A stretch of DNA of 64,000 nt from Eopsaltria australis. Its lineage: Eukaryota > Chordata > Aves > Passeriformes > Petroicidae. The DNA lies in NCBI GenBank assembly GCA_034509425.1, contig JAVTVJ010000220.1:3727501-3791500 (forward strand). Reading direction: 5' to 3'. The stretch's first letter is position 1. Each line of letters begins with the position of its first letter. Positions 15,701 through 29,000 of this stretch are shown here, one piece after another. Both the position numbers and the translations under genes were made by a program. The notes under the pieces were generated by a model. It was not told the DNA's origin. It ran no database searches and saw only the letters and a list, made by a program, of their open reading frames with translations.

Positions 15701-15832
15701 AATCTGGCCAGCTCACAGAAACTTCCTCTCCTCCAAGAACTGCATACTGAGGCAAATTCCCAGCTTATTAAAAAATAGTTCTGTTATTTTGCCATCTTGT
15801 TTGTTCTGCAATTCCACTGTATTTCCCCCTCC

Positions 15833-15849
15833 TTTTTTTTTTTTTTTTT
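15833..15849 (+). repeat. Poly(T) tract
   Basis: A 17-nt T run in an AT-rich context. No adjoining mobile element was recognised. Confidence 0.9.
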
Positions 15850-16860
15850 AATTATGCTTCTGACTTTTGGAGGGGAAAAACAAGGAAACACAAAAGAAAG
15901 AAAAACCAAGAAATTTTTAAATATATCTTTATTTTGGGCTGTGTGTCACTTCCAAACTTCTTTAGGAATTGATAGGACCATCCCAATATTCAGATGTTTT
16001 TTGTCCAGTGAAGAGCAGTTTGAATGAAGAAGTACACAGAAGCTTCCAAAAAAGCCCTAAAAGTCTTAAAGTATGTTATAAAGCTTCTCTTCATCTCCTG
16101 ACAGAAGTGCCTTAACTTCACTGCTGCTGAACTCCTGTCCAAAGTAAATGAAATCAAAACTGGAATGGCTAAAACTTGAGTAACAAAGTCCCAGAGTTTA
16201 ATGTGGTCCAAACACTCAATTTCAAAGTTTAGCTTCGTTGTTTTAGTTTTCCTGAGTGATTCCTAATACAACTTTTCAATTCAGTGGTGGATTTTCTTTG
16301 TTTGTTTGGTTTCTTTTTTAACCTCCTAACTTCCTAGATTTTGAAGGTAAAATCCAGTTATGTTGAGACCTGGGAAACTGGTCCTTCAAAATAAAAGGAA
16401 AATGTTTTAGTGTGTGGCTTCTTTCATGAAGACAAGGAACTGACCATGACAATGTATTACATCCTTTTTGTTATACTTCATCCTTCATTACTTTTTGAAG
16501 GACAGGAGTGACAGAATGCCTTATGTCCTTTCTTCTTTGAATGCTATAAAACTATCCTAGAATTTTTCCTTAATATGCACTTGAGAAAAAATTGAACAGA
16601 CACAAAAAAAATTTTAGAAAATTGAGAAGACAGTGCAATGTTTGTTGATGAATCACCCAAATGGCACCCAGACTCCAGCACAGCATTGTTGCGTAGCTGT
16701 TTGCAACCTCTCTTAATTGAATTTTGCAATGCAGTTTCACAACGCCACTTTCTAAGGCTTCCTTTGTAAGAACCCTGTTCCTTAGTGTTTAAAAACCCCA
16801 GCCAGGCTTTGCAGAGGAGGATTTCAGCTCTGCCTGCTCCTGGCTTTTCATGACCTCTCC

Positions 16861-16915
16861 TTGCTCCGTGCAGCGGGCGGAGCGATCGCGCAGCTCATCC
16901 TCGGATGGGCGCGGA
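16861..16915. promoter_or_regulatory. Isolated CpG cluster beside the polypurine tract
   Basis: About nine CpG dinucleotides fall within about 50 nt, including GCGGGCGGAGCGATCGCGC, in a region otherwise almost without CpG. It could be an unmethylated regulatory element or a remnant promoter. No gene was recognised on either side. Confidence 0.3.
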
Positions 16916-17040
16916 GGGAGGGGAGGAGGGAAGGAGAGAAGGAGGGAAGGAGGGAGGGAAGGAGAGAAAGAGGGAAGGAGGGAAGGAGGGAAGGAGAGAA
17001 GGAGGGAAGGAGGGAAAGAGGGAAGGAGGGAAAGAGGGAG
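16913..17040 (+). repeat. 128-nt uninterrupted polypurine (GGAGGGAAGGA-type) tract
   Basis: Every base from 16913 to 17040 on the plus strand is A or G, built from degenerate GGGAAGGA/GGGAAAGA units. Such tracts can form triplex (H-DNA) and, at the G-richest 5' end, possibly quadruplex structures. The several open frames on both strands here (Arg/Glu/Gly or Ser/Pro/Leu repeats) are translations of the simple repeat, not genes. Confidence 0.95.
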
Positions 17041-20000
17041 CTGCACCTCCCAGTTCTGACACATTTTTATCCTTTGACATCACACAGAGAACCAACAGCC
17101 CCGTCCAGTCACCCACAGCCCCTGGTGCCTCCTCACTGCTCAGTGGTCACGGTTTTAATGCGTTCTCTGAGCTTCTCCTGCCCTGCCATAGCAAAATCTC
17201 CTGTTCTCCAGCACAAAATGTGCTGTTTTGGTAAACTTTTCAACCCTTGGGCCAAGCTGGGATGCTGAATGGTGGGAAGAGCTCGTTATGCCTTAATGGC
17301 CTGAGCAGGTCCAGCGTAGGGCTGGGAGTACAAGTGTTCATGGAGGTTTTATGGAGGAAGGTATGATGTCACCTCAGACCACAGCCTATTTCTGGAACTA
17401 AGCTGTGAAACCCATGATACATTTTGACACATAAATGTTGCCAAGGAAAACTGATAATATAATTGTTAATACGGTCACAGCCAACTGTTTTTTAGATAAG
17501 GAGTCAAACTCTTCCATGCAATACAGTATTTGTGGAACGTAGCACCTCGTCTTTCCATGCTTTCATTGGCTCTGGGATTACTTATATCATATTTAAATAA
17601 AAGGACTAGATTATTGGGTACCATAAGAACAATGGATTGCTTATGGTCTTGCAGCATTTATCTTAAGTCAATACAAAAGTTTTGAGTTCTAAAGCCTGTG
17701 TCAAGGGCAGTGAAACAAGGGCCACATTCAGTGAACCAGTGATTTGTTTATTTTTTAATGCACATTTAAGTATCTCATTTTGGGGACTCAGATATACTTA
17801 GATGATTCAGTTAAATACAGCTTAATTTTCAAAAAAAATTGTGTCTGTCTGAGGAACAAAATCTGATGGAAAATATTAAAGGTTATTATGTGCAATTTGT
17901 TCTAGATAAGACTAATGATCAAACAACTTCCTCATCTCTGCCATAGCACAATTTCCCCTGAGAGAGAGGTCCATTTTTGCATCCTTCGTTTGAGCTTTGT
18001 TCCTGGGAGCTTGACAGGGCTCCACAATGTAATTATAGAGTGATTAGAAGTAAGTAATACCAGAAAAGAAGAGATACTCTATAAGTGCAGATATGGAAGG
18101 GAAGGGCTAGGCTCAGATATGAAACAGAGAGAGGCTGTAGCCCAGAGAAAACTGCTCAGAGGGGCTCAGGACACAGAGACAAAGAGTGACACAGGGCTCA
18201 AGGTGTGCAGGGATCAAGTGGAGCACTGAAGGGTGGAGTCTGGGCATTAGAAAGAAGTGGAACATCTCTGCCACTTGCAAAAATGCAAGGCAGGCCAGAG
18301 TTTAAAAGTTGTTTAGGTGACCACTTAAGCGTTTCAGAGAACCAGAAGTCTTCCTGAGTCTTAGACTCTTATGTTCTCCTCAAAAGCCTATAATGTCCCT
18401 TTTGTCCTTGTTTACAGACAGACACTTTCAAGTGCAAGATTATAAAATGATTTAATTTCTGATTGCAATGAAATAAAATGAATTTTTTATCCTGGTTTGT
18501 AGTGGATCCCTGCAGTTCATTTGCAGCTATGGCCAATTTACTCTCTTATAGAAAGAAAAATAGGTCTCTGGTTGAGTATTTCCCTGAAACACAGAATAAC
18601 ATCTCTTCACTGCTGACCCTTCCCCCTCCCCGTGTGAGAATGGAGTGAGTGATTTTGGCCATGAACATGCTGTGCTCCTGGCTTTGATGGTGTCTGAAGG
18701 TCCATGAACAATTCAGTTGGGAGTGATTTGTGCTGGTGCTATTCCCATTTCCCCAAAACCAGCTTTCCTGCCATGGTGTGATGCTGTGCTGTCACTGGAG
18801 TGGGGTGCAGGGTCATTGGAGGCTGGGCCCCCCTGTCCAGACCCCGTCTGGTGGTGCCTGTGCAGAGTTGCCTTGGCTGTGCTGTGTTTTCCCAGCTGCT
18901 TTCCTGGCTCCCAGCTCCAGCTCTCTGTGTTCAAGGGTCTGTAACACACCATCTCCCCACGGTGGGAAGTGTGATGGTGTGATCAGTGAGCTCCATCAGA
19001 TCGTGCTGAATGCAGCTAAGGAAAAAAATATCTATGAAAGGGCCACTTCTACCTCCTTGAGCCCAGTTCTTTCTGCCAGAAAGCCTCTTCCCAGGTGTCT
19101 CTTCACATTTCCCAGAAATGCCTGCAGGAGAGCTTGTCTTTCTCCTTTCCCTTGCTTAATAGATCGTATCACACTATTTTACTAAACCAGCAGAAAATTT
19201 GGACTCTGCTCTCCTCTGATTCCCTGCCTTGAGCCAGAGTTTCAAGTTATTTTTCTAATGCACACTGATTTATCTTTTCCTTCCTCAAGTAGCAATTTCC
19301 CAAAGAATGGGTCAGGGCTGAGTGGCAGCGTGGAAGTGGGTGGCCAGAAGATGTTTTTATATGTTATTCCTCCTTTCTGAAGACAGGACATGAATTCCAG
19401 AGGACTGAGCACTGCTGCCAGCTCAGCACCAGCTCAATCCTGACCTTCACTTTGTGTCGTTCACCCAAGAGCAGCAGAGTGCAGCCTTGCCTGCTGGAGC
19501 TTGGGTTTCTGTGTAATTGGTTCCCATGTTACTGAACTTACAAGGTTAAATTACACACCCTGGCTTCAGCAGGGACCTTTCCATTGGCATGGTGCCAATC
19601 TGGTGGCCACGTGTCTCCCGTTCAATGAGACCAACCCATCCACCCACGTTCATGGGCCTCCTGTCTCCTCTAGCTGGAGACCTGGTGTAGGGGATGAATT
19701 GAGGTCTTCAAGTGCAGAGCTTATAGGAAATGCAGAGATTTGGGCAGAAGTTAGGCCAGATGAAGGCAGAACTTATTAGATAGAGCAGGGCACGGATGTT
19801 TGGAAAGATGCAGTTATATTTTCAGTGAGGAGGTTTAACTGGGGACAAGGCAGCTAATCCTGCAATGCAGAGATGGAAAATTTGCATTTATACCCTGAAT
19901 ATCAACTGCTCCTGCCAGTTGTGGGAATTGTAACGCTTGTGGGAAACAGGTGCTTGCTCACTCCAGTGTTCACAGAACTCCCTTCCTCACAAACCCCTCA

Positions 20001-23000
20001 GTTTGCAGGGAAAAAGCTGTTTGTACATAAAGAACTGTTACGCATGTTTCAGATTCTTAATGTCTATGAAGTTCCAATTACCCAGTAAAGGAGGAAAAAG
20101 AAAAAAAGGGGTATCATGAGTATCATGTGACCCATTCATTTGAGAAATTATATGGCCCCTCAACACTTGGGGATCTGTGTGTAGCTGGCCCTGCTATGCT
20201 TGTTTTCCTCTCATTACTGACCTCCTTGTGCAGATGGGCACTGAGAAGTGAAAAGATGAAACACCGTGTGACAGCCAAGCAGGGAAAATGCAGCTGAGTC
20301 ATGGAGACAACTCACATTTCCCAGGGATTAAGCACTGAAAGCCATCTGTAGGTGACAGAGGAACCAAGGCAGGGAAAGCCCCAGCCGTCCACAGAAAGTC
20401 AGAGATAAGGGAAACATCTTAAGGACTGGTGCAAAGGTAGAGTGAACCGGTCCCAGTGTGTGATTAAATGATTCCCATCAGTCACCGTGTCACAAACAGA
20501 AAACATGTGGGCATTTCTGCCATTCCTCAACCCTAAGCAGCCTGCTCTCCTCGGTACTTCTTGAGAGTCCCACCTCTCTCTGAGGCACTTGCAGAGTTCA
20601 CAAAAATCAGCAGGAATTAAGGTTGGTCACGTTTGTCTTGTGAGCACAACAGGTAATGGATGCTGGGGAAAAAAAATCAGGAAGGCAAAGGTATAAAAAA
20701 GCAATTCCAAATATTAGTCTGGCCTCTCCCCTTGCTCCCTCTCTGCTGAGATAGCCCATGGCCAGCATGGCAGTCAGCACCATAGACTCAGCGTCCACCA
20801 CCACCAGAAGGGTGGGAGCTGCTGTCAGCAGCAGCTGTTTCCAGGGTGGGATTTGTCTTGGATAGAGAAAGTGTCTGTCCTGGCAGTGTCTGATCTGTGG
20901 GACATGGCTCTCCACCACCCCCACATCTCCATCCTGCACCTGTGCCAAGAAAAAATTCCATCACTTGTGCGTTCACAACCTAAAAATCAGGTGGGGGCCA
21001 CAAGCAAGGAGGAGACAGAAGTCCAGGTAGGGCTGGAGGAAGATGGACAGCACTGGTGGCCAGAATAGTGGTGCTAAACCCATTAGCAATAATAAACTAA
21101 TTATCTTTCTCCAAACTACCATTAGTAAAGTGGTTACCACTGGGCAGCCCCAAAAGGAGTGATTTCTTTGGGACAGCATGGTCAGGCCATATGTTGGTGA
21201 GGGCACTGCTGACCTGAGGCCTCTTCCCACGTCTCACCCACAACCTGGACAGAAATCTCTTCCTCCAAGTGTTGGGGCAGATTCCAGCACCTCAGTTCAA
21301 AGGCAATGCCAGCTGAGAGCAGGTTTCTGTTCCATGGCAGTGTGGGCATAGTGCTGCTTTCTTGTGGCTGTGGATGGTGACAGAGAAAATAATTCAGTAA
21401 GTCTGCAGAATGTTTTTATTGTCATGTCAACAAAATATTTTCTGCCTCCACAGACTGTGGAAGTACTTAGCATGTAGCATCCATCCAGTTTTGGAAAACA
21501 CTTGAAAACCACTGACAGAATCTCACTACTCCTTTTTTTAGCCCCATAATAAAAAAGCAAACAAGAAATATGCTGATTCCCAAAATGAACTAATTTTTTT
21601 TCTGAAGCAATTTAATTTTTTAGCTTTGATCTGATACCAGAACCCAAAGGACTTACTTGCTATTTCTAAATAATGAGTCTAATGTTTATGCTCTGAGCCT
21701 GAACTTTTCTGGTTTTGGAAAAAATGTGACTTTACATAAAAGTCCTTTGATTAAGAGATCTGCAGTCAGAGGAGTTTTCGATACAATAATGAAAAGGCCT
21801 TTCAGATCCTTACTCGAACACTGCTCAGCACGATATTACTCAAGAAGGGAAGAAGCCGACAGAACAATCACACTATTAGTCTTTGCTTTGCCAAGTGTTG
21901 TGTTAGTCCTATTCCTATGGTAAAATCTCCCAGAAGTGGCTAAGAGAAGTCTCACACTGCATGGAGCGATGTGTGCCTGCAAACGCACCCTGACCTGGGT
22001 GGTCTCTCACCCTGGCTCTCTCCTTTGATTGTTTTTTAACCCCGTTTCATTGAGGCTTTAGGAGTTGATTGCTGTACAGAGGGAAAGTGTTTGGAGGAGA
22101 AACAGAGGCTATTTCCTCCTGCTATGGTCCAAATTCCCGTGCAGCAGGGATGGTACCTACAGCAGGCTGCAGCAGACTTTTGTTCCCAGCAAGATGACGC
22201 TCCAAGCACAGCTCTGGCACAGTGAGATCCCATTCCCTGCCCCATCAGAGCCTGCAGTGCACCCACCTCTCCCTGGGTGCCAGCAGCATCCAGTCCCTGG
22301 GCTCATCCCAGCTCCTGTGAAGGTCACCCCGCTGTCCCGGTCCCTGCTTCCCGAGACGTGGGATGGAAAGAGTGACTCTGGCACTTGCTAAGTAGGTTGA
22401 AGTTTGGAAGCAGAATGCCTGTGTTATTTATGCAGAACTGACATGTCTCTTTGTCCTGAGCCATGTGGCCCAGATTCCAGCCCTTGTATCTACAAAACAT
22501 TACTCATGTGTGCGCTCCTCTTTCAAGTCCTTGATTCCAAGAGGATTACTCACACGTGCACACATACCCAGGGCTCTGCAGAGCAGGGGCAACCCCTGCT
22601 GCCTTCAGCTGATTTACACCACCACTCTGGAGATGAAAATCTGACACAGGAGCAGCTCAATGGGAAAAGAACAATCAGTCTGATACCTCCTCTGTATTCT
22701 CCTCGCACATTCCCATCTCCACTGTCATGATGCAGCCTGCAGGAAGGTCTGCTCCCCTCCACCACCAGGGCATTGCTGCATACTAGGGGTTAAAATGAGA
22801 AAGCACTTTGGTTTTGGAGATTTATTGCTTTCCTCCTGCTATATTTGTAAAGCTCATCATTAAGGTCAGCCATCCCCACCCCTGCAGCTGTCTGTACATT
22901 TTTTCTCTGGTTCTAGAGTTGTACTTTACTGAGGAAATTATAATTATTAAAACACACAAGGTCACGCTCTAGATGAACTTGGAAACAGTTCAAATATGTT

Positions 23001-26000
23001 TCAGGTTTGAAACTATGTAGCAGCTATGGCCAAGTGGTGAGTTCATAACAAAAGAATGGTTAATTTCACACTTCAGATAACATTTCCCCCGGAAAGCGGT
23101 AAAGCATATTGGGACAGGAATTATTAAAGGTCGAGGACACTGGAGACACATAATCAGTCATTAGTCCTGATAATTAGATAGTAAAGGTAGGCTCAGGGTG
23201 GGGGCAGAGTGGTTCTGCCTGGATGAGCCAGTGTGTGTTCTTACCTTTAAATCACTCTTTTAAGGTTTTCCATATTCAGGCACCGTGACTTTGTGGACCT
23301 AATGTGGGACATCCCAAGAGCTTCCCCACAAGTGGCTCTTCTCCACCTGCTGCAGGTCCTAATTCTGGCAGCATGTCACCAAACAACACCAGGACATCAC
23401 TAGAATTAAAATTTACAAACCATATTCTGAAACAGCAGCAAAGAAAACAAGCATGTGCTTCTCCCTGAGTTACCTCCCCCTGTGCATTGGGATGGTGGGA
23501 GGAAAGCAGTGGCAGAGGTTTGTGGCCTCCCCAGCAATCTGCATCAAAGCTGATCCCTGTTTGCCCCTTGCAAACTGCAAAAAGAGATTTTCATACAACA
23601 AGTTTTGAAAGACCAAACCTCCTCTGTGCAGACAGCAGCCTGAAACGGCTCTCTGTGAGCCTGTGTGAGATTTATGGCTAAAACAGGTTGATCTTTGTTG
23701 GTTTTCTTCCAAAACTGAGGCTGTGCCATGCAAACCTCCCCTACTCCATTAACCTGGATTTCAGTGTTGAGGCTTATCAGCAGTGCTTCAGAAAAATCAC
23801 TTAAAGTAATGTTCCTGTTAAACTAAAAGAGAACACACCAAATCCCCCAAACTATCTCTGTCTTCCAGAACACTGACATCCAAAAATCAGTGCTGGATGT
23901 TCCAAATCCTCCCTCAGCAGCTTTCCCCTGGAAACAGCAACAGCCCAGCCCAGTTTGCCCACACATCCTCAGCTGTGCCTCCAGGTCTCCAGTATCACCC
24001 TGCACCAGGGGAAAACACATGGTACATTTGACTTGTGCAGCTGGAGTTGTGAAAATCCACTCAAGAAGAAAATCAGGAGGTGACTGACTTTATGAGCACA
24101 TCTCAGAGGCACGTGCTGCTGCCACCCATGTGTCCCACTGCCATGGTTGGGGGGTGACACTGGACTCTAGTCTGTGGCTTTGGGGAAATCAGTGACACCC
24201 CCAGCTGCTGGGGTGGAGGGGAAAGGTGGTGCTTTATCTGGGTTATTGCCCTAGCTGAGGGTCTTTTATTTTCTCAGCTGTGCACAGCTATGGACATGCC
24301 CACAATCTGTCTTGGAATCGTGTCCTGGTGTTGGCTGTTCAGCTGCACAGCAATGAGGTCAACAGGCTGAGCCTTACCTCTGAATTTTCCTTCTTTTCCA
24401 GGTATCATATTTTATTTATAATTTAGAAAGAACTAGCTCATGTCTTTGTGGAAAAAAAAAAAAGGAATGGCAGTGAGTATTCAACACTAGTTTCATTTTT
24501 CATCACCATTATCAAGGCTTGGATTTTAACTTTGGAATGTCCTTATCTAAAATGAAATCAAATAAGCACTTTGTGGCGGGGGGTCCTACACTCCCTCCTC
24601 ACTTCAGGGAGCTTGTGCAATGAGCAGCATTTGCCTCCCTGCTGCCTGCTTGGATCAGCTCCCCAGAGCTGACACACACACACACATCTACCTACAGGTA
24701 ATGTCCCCTGTACGTATGGCTGGTTACATGCAATATTCATGCTCAAAGCTTTACACCTGAGCAGCCTCCCCAGCCCCTAGGGAAGGGCAAGGACAGATGT
24801 GGCTGCTGTCAGACTTGTGGACAAGTAGCCAGGCAAAGTGTAAAACATGTACAACCCAAGGCATGTTTTTAATGACCTTTGTGAGCTGCATGGCCGGACA
24901 CCAGGACCCAGTGACCTGCAGTGGACTGAGCCCATGCCGTGACCAGGCCACCCAGAGGAGCTGTGTGTTTGTGTGCCACAGTGTGGACAACTGTCAGGCT
25001 GGAGCTGGACAGCAGCCTTGGGCTCCCTAGCAAATGTGGATACAGACACCTGATCTTCTGCCAAGCCCTTTGCTGTTGTGAAAGCTTGCAAACAAAAGCT
25101 GATCCCTGCCTCTGCTTCCACCACATGGGGGATGGACAGAGCGAGCCCAAACATGATGTCATCTGCTTTCTGTGGGGTGGGGAAAGCTCGGCTGAGTCCC
25201 ACGCTTGGATTTGGAAGAGCTGGCAGCTCTCTGACTTCTCAGCAGCTTCCAGGGTTTGTCTTCATCCTGAACCTAATGGGTGAGTGGCAGCAGAGTTCAT
25301 GAGGATTTTCAATTGAGCTCAGAGAAGCTTGCTCATGAGAGTTTGGATCCTTGGCAAACAGCCCACAATAGCTGATATTTTTCCAGTTTATGGGGGAGAG
25401 TGTTTCCCAGTTATGTGTATTTTTTCAACTCCCATAAACCAACGCTTTATTTTAATGCTAATTCCTCTGCCTCCCCTTTGGAACCATGTGGACTCTTTGG
25501 AAGGACACTTGTCCCTGTCTGAAAGACTCAGAGGCTCTTCATGTGGGTGTCCTCTCTCTCACTGCCATGCATGAAGTCTGGCTCCTGGGTAACCCAAATG
25601 GGCTGCACAAGTGGAGCTGCCACAGGCTGGCAAAATGAAAGGGTGGAACCCCTAAAACATGGGCTAATGACACAGTGAGAATTCACAGCTGAAGGACTTG
25701 GCATACCAAATGAAAGAAAATAAAACCAAGAAGTGAGAGGAGGAAGAGGAGGCCAAAGGCAGGTCCCTTTCAGACGTGTTGCCATTGCTGCCCTGACCAG
25801 CTGGCTGTACCTACTGCCCATCTGCACCCACACCTTAGCACCTGCATGTTGTTGTCTGAGTAAATCCTGCTTCTTTTGCCTTCTATAAACATTGGGGCTA
25901 TTATCTGCAATATTCTACCCTCATGTCATTGAAGAAGAATGTTCTAAAACGAACCCCTGAAGACAGGCTTTAGAAATACCACGACCCAAAAGTCATCTCG

Positions 26001-29000
26001 AGTAAATCCATTGCCTTGGATAGAGTTACTGCAAGGGTGACACCCCCCAAAATCATCTTAATCAGTACCATTCTACTCTAATTTCTGTAATAGTTTGGAA
26101 GTAATGCTGGGAACAGCTTTAGATGCTTTTTTCTCCCCCTTTTTTTTATTTTTAAACAGAGATTCAGCAACATGAAAACACTGGGAATTTGCCTCATTTC
26201 TGCAGAATTGTTCCCACTGAGGCAAACAAACAAACATTCAGAAGAAGCACCCGTCAAAACAGAATGTTTTGATTTTCCAATGAGAACAAATATCTTAACA
26301 CTTGCCACCATCCTTAATGCCAGTTAAACAAAAAAAAAATTAATGAAATTTCTCAGACTTGAATGCAAACATAGCATTTTGTCCCAAACAAGCTATTCTG
26401 TTGGTCTCAGTGCTAACTGCAAATTTATTTGCTTTTCAGCGTGCTAAAATATGTAAATCTTTTGTTTTCTGGGTTGATCCATTAATATTGTTTTATGAAC
26501 TTGTCAGAGGCACTAACCAAGAAATAACAAGCAAACAAACAGTGATCTCGTCTGGCCCTGCATGGAAACTGGAAAGAGCACGAATGAGTGAGCTGAGTGG
26601 ACATGCTGACTTGCACCACTCCAAACCCAGTGTGCAAGTGGGATGGAACATGGAACCAGTTGGTCCAAAGAAAAGCTTCAGCAATAGACTGACTTAACAA
26701 TGCTGCTGCAGCTACCAGAATGCTCCAGATGTGACTGGGGTAAGAATTATTTCAATATATTGATTTTCAGTTTGTGAAAGTTGTTTCGAATCTGCTGTGC
26801 CGCTTCATTTCAGCAACAAGCAAGATTGTGTCAATACAGCACCACAACTGCTACAACCAGGGTAGCAACCTAAAATAACCCTGGGGCCATCATTTCTCTT
26901 CCAAAATCCAGGCTGGAAATTCAGCAGCAGCCTCTTGATTGGGAAAAGGTGGCTTTTTCTTGGGTTTCCCTGAGTGCCAGGAGCCAAGGTGAAAGCCAAG
27001 ACCTCACCCTGACTCTCACACACAGGCTGCTTTGTTAAACAATATCAAAGTTTCACCCCATTGCTTCTCCTTCCGGAAGCAATGAACCGACTGCTTAAAG
27101 AGGAAAAGTTGTACAAACTTGTACTGACACACAATTTGCAGAGCAATTTGCAAAGCTTTCGTTCAAACCAAGGATTTCCCCCCTGACTTGCACCAGCTCT
27201 CCTTTCATATCCCTTCCCTGCACCATATCCTTGGCAATTCCAAGGAATTCCTCACAATGATAGTGAGGAATTTTGAACAGGTTCAATTGTTGGCTACGAG
27301 ATTGGGTTTTTTTGTTTTTTTTTTTTTAATTTCTGCATATTTTTTGACATCTTGCATTCCCAAACTGCTCTGCTGAAATGTGCATTTGTGTTTCACGGTC
27401 ACCTCTGGTGGATCCTTTCAGAAGACTGCAAACCCAAGGAAAAGGGGAAAAATGGGTGTATCTGGATAGAACCACAGATCTGAAGAAGAATGTTGCCTGC
27501 CCTTTATACACCACTGCCCTCTTCAAAGAATACCCCAGCCTCTTAAATTAAGAAGCATACCTTGAGCTGCACAAGTGATGTGGACACAAATCTGGTCTTG
27601 TGCACATTGCTGACAGCATGACCCCCTATTCTCTAGATATCAAAATTAAACAATTACAAAAAATAGTGCACAGGAAAGGGCTCTCCAAGCCTGTCAGTGT
27701 TGGTCAGGGCTGAAAATATCATTAGTCTGTAAAACATTGGAATACTGTGTGCTTTTAGAAGACCAGCTGGGTTTCCAGCTAGGCAGGTAAAGTGCTGGGC
27801 AAGTTGCAAGGACAATACACTCCCATGGCAACCCCCTTCATTATTTCCTAGCTTCATACTCATTAGAAGAGCAAGAGAGAAGCATGGCAAAAAGGAAATG
27901 TCTATGGAGTCCATAGCCCAACATAAGCTGACATAACTCTACCATTTCTCTATGGTCAGTTTTGCATCAGAACAACAGGAGTAGATTTAACTCATTGAAG
28001 AGGTGCTGCTTGACATGTTGGACTAATTCAGAATCCAAGGCAGGGAGCTACTTGTTTGCTGTGAGAAAATAAAGCTCCATTTAAGTTAATGGAGTTACAC
28101 TAATTTACCTCCATGGGGATTTGCTCCTGCTCTCAAAAGTACCAGCTCACAGTAGTTAATGGGTGCTTTGGCATGGATTTAGGTAAGCCTGGGTATTGTC
28201 CAGGTTAGTAGGTGGTAATATTAAAAATAAAACCAGGATAACATTGAACAGGGAGGCCCTGATTTTAGTGTTATTTAAGACATGCCTTCTATAAGACAAT
28301 TAGTCTATTAAAAATATACTAGGGCTGGATATTCCAGGTACAGTCTGTGTTGTGTCAGCCTGATGACTTCCAAGTAGGTTATGCACTTCATGACTTGTCA
28401 ATCCATAGTCATTCTGCTGCTATAAACCTCTAAAATTGATCCAGTTAACTTTATCATTATCTAAAGAAAGAACTTGAGTGGCTGAACAAAGTGCTCTGAA
28501 CTCCATGGCTCCATCCATCATCTCGTCCTAAGGACCTTGCTCTCTCCTGCTTTCTTGGAACTGGCTGCTGTTCAGAGAGAGATTAAGCAGCATCTTCAAA
28601 AGCAAGATAAAAAGCAGAACTACAGGCTGTGCTTGGCTTTGTTCAGCAGCTTCCACCTCCCTTCTTTGAAGGAAGGAGGAATGGCTGGAGAATCTGGGTC
28701 CTGCAGCTGAGCAAGGCAAGAGGGAGAAGAAATCTCAGCAGTGCAGAGGAGAGCGTGTGCTGGCATGCCCTCAGTCACAACTGTGTTAACAAGTGGCTGT
28801 TTTTAGGGGAAACATGGGAATCAGGTTTATCTGCTCACTGTGCCTGGTGAGGTTTCACAGCCATGTCCTGTCCCTGCAGGAACTGGCTGAGGCACCACCT
28901 GCTAACAAAGGGAATAACGGGGCACCGTGTGCTCCTGGTGTCAGCCTGACCCTCCTTTGCTCTTTAGCACTGCTTTAACTAAACATATGTACTGTGAGGA

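Larger units (their letters stand above)
11798..16860. other. Intergenic, unique sequence with two poly(T) runs
   Basis: No coding homology was recognised. Two homopolymer tracts are listed separately. Confidence 0.7.

Noticed and set aside
16789..17268. Several overlapping open frames on both strands of 60-135 codons
   Set aside because: They are translations of the purine simple repeat in different frames, giving Arg/Glu/Gly or Ser/Pro/Leu repeats.
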